From positions 1 to 5,769 of the forward strand of contig JAKLHU010000160.1 of NCBI GenBank assembly GCA_022709995.1: 5,769 nucleotides of DNA, given 5' to 3'. This document shows positions 5,769 to 5,769 of this stretch, one piece after another. A program made the translations under genes and the position numbers. Each line of letters begins with the position of its first letter. The stretch's first letter is position 1. The notes under the pieces were generated by a model. It ran no database searches. It was not told where the DNA came from and saw nothing but the letters and a program-made list of their open reading frames with translations. The DNA comes from Verrucomicrobiota bacterium (GTDB lineage Bacteria; Verrucomicrobiota; Lentisphaeria; Oligosphaerales; Oligosphaeraceae).

Positions 5769-5769
5769 A

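Overview
The window carries one complete gene, gltB (953-5410, + strand), for the large (alpha) subunit of glutamate synthase. Upstream is the broken C-terminal part of a type I 3-dehydroquinate dehydratase (aroD-like, 78-395). Two non-coding stretches (396-952 and 5411-5769) are rich in inverted repeats. The host is a bacterium with GC-rich genes. The 3' flank has copies of a palindromic CAGCCTTCAGGCTG unit and degenerate ATGGGAC/GTCCCAT words. From memory these resemble intergenic repeats of Verrucomicrobiota/Lentisphaerota-type (PVC) genomes. That placement is a low-confidence inference, because gltB alone does not fix the phylum.

Layout. 1-77: AT-rich from about base 21, no gene. 78-395: remnant of the C-terminal half of AroD, with in-frame stops just upstream and an A7 run at 90-96. 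381-417: two mutually exclusive hairpins around the aroD stop codon. 396-798: GC-rich, no supportable gene, several palindromes and hairpins (438-452, 514-525, 589-610, 744-793). 799-846: AT-rich island with a TTTACA-N4-TGTAAA palindrome. 842-887: an 18-pair stem-loop. 888-952: weak promoter candidate and the gltB ribosome binding site. 953-5410: gltB. 5411-5499: no clear terminator. 5500-5629: three palindromic repeat units bracketed by a 10-bp inverted repeat. 5630-5768: a larger imperfect inverted repeat built of ATGGGAC-like words.

Function. GltB has every expected part: a Cys nucleophile behind a short propeptide, the glutaminase domain, the central domain, the FMN barrel with the [3Fe-4S] cysteines, and the C-terminal beta-helix. 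With a GltD partner it would make glutamate from glutamine and 2-oxoglutarate. No gltD lies in the 359 bases after gltB, and repeats fill that space, so the partner is probably elsewhere. The aroD remnant (shikimate pathway) has no visible functional link to gltB.

I did not find a convincing new multi-gene system. The most interesting items are the structured region before gltB, the aroD fragment joined in phase to a slippery A7 heptamer, and the nested palindromic repeats after gltB.
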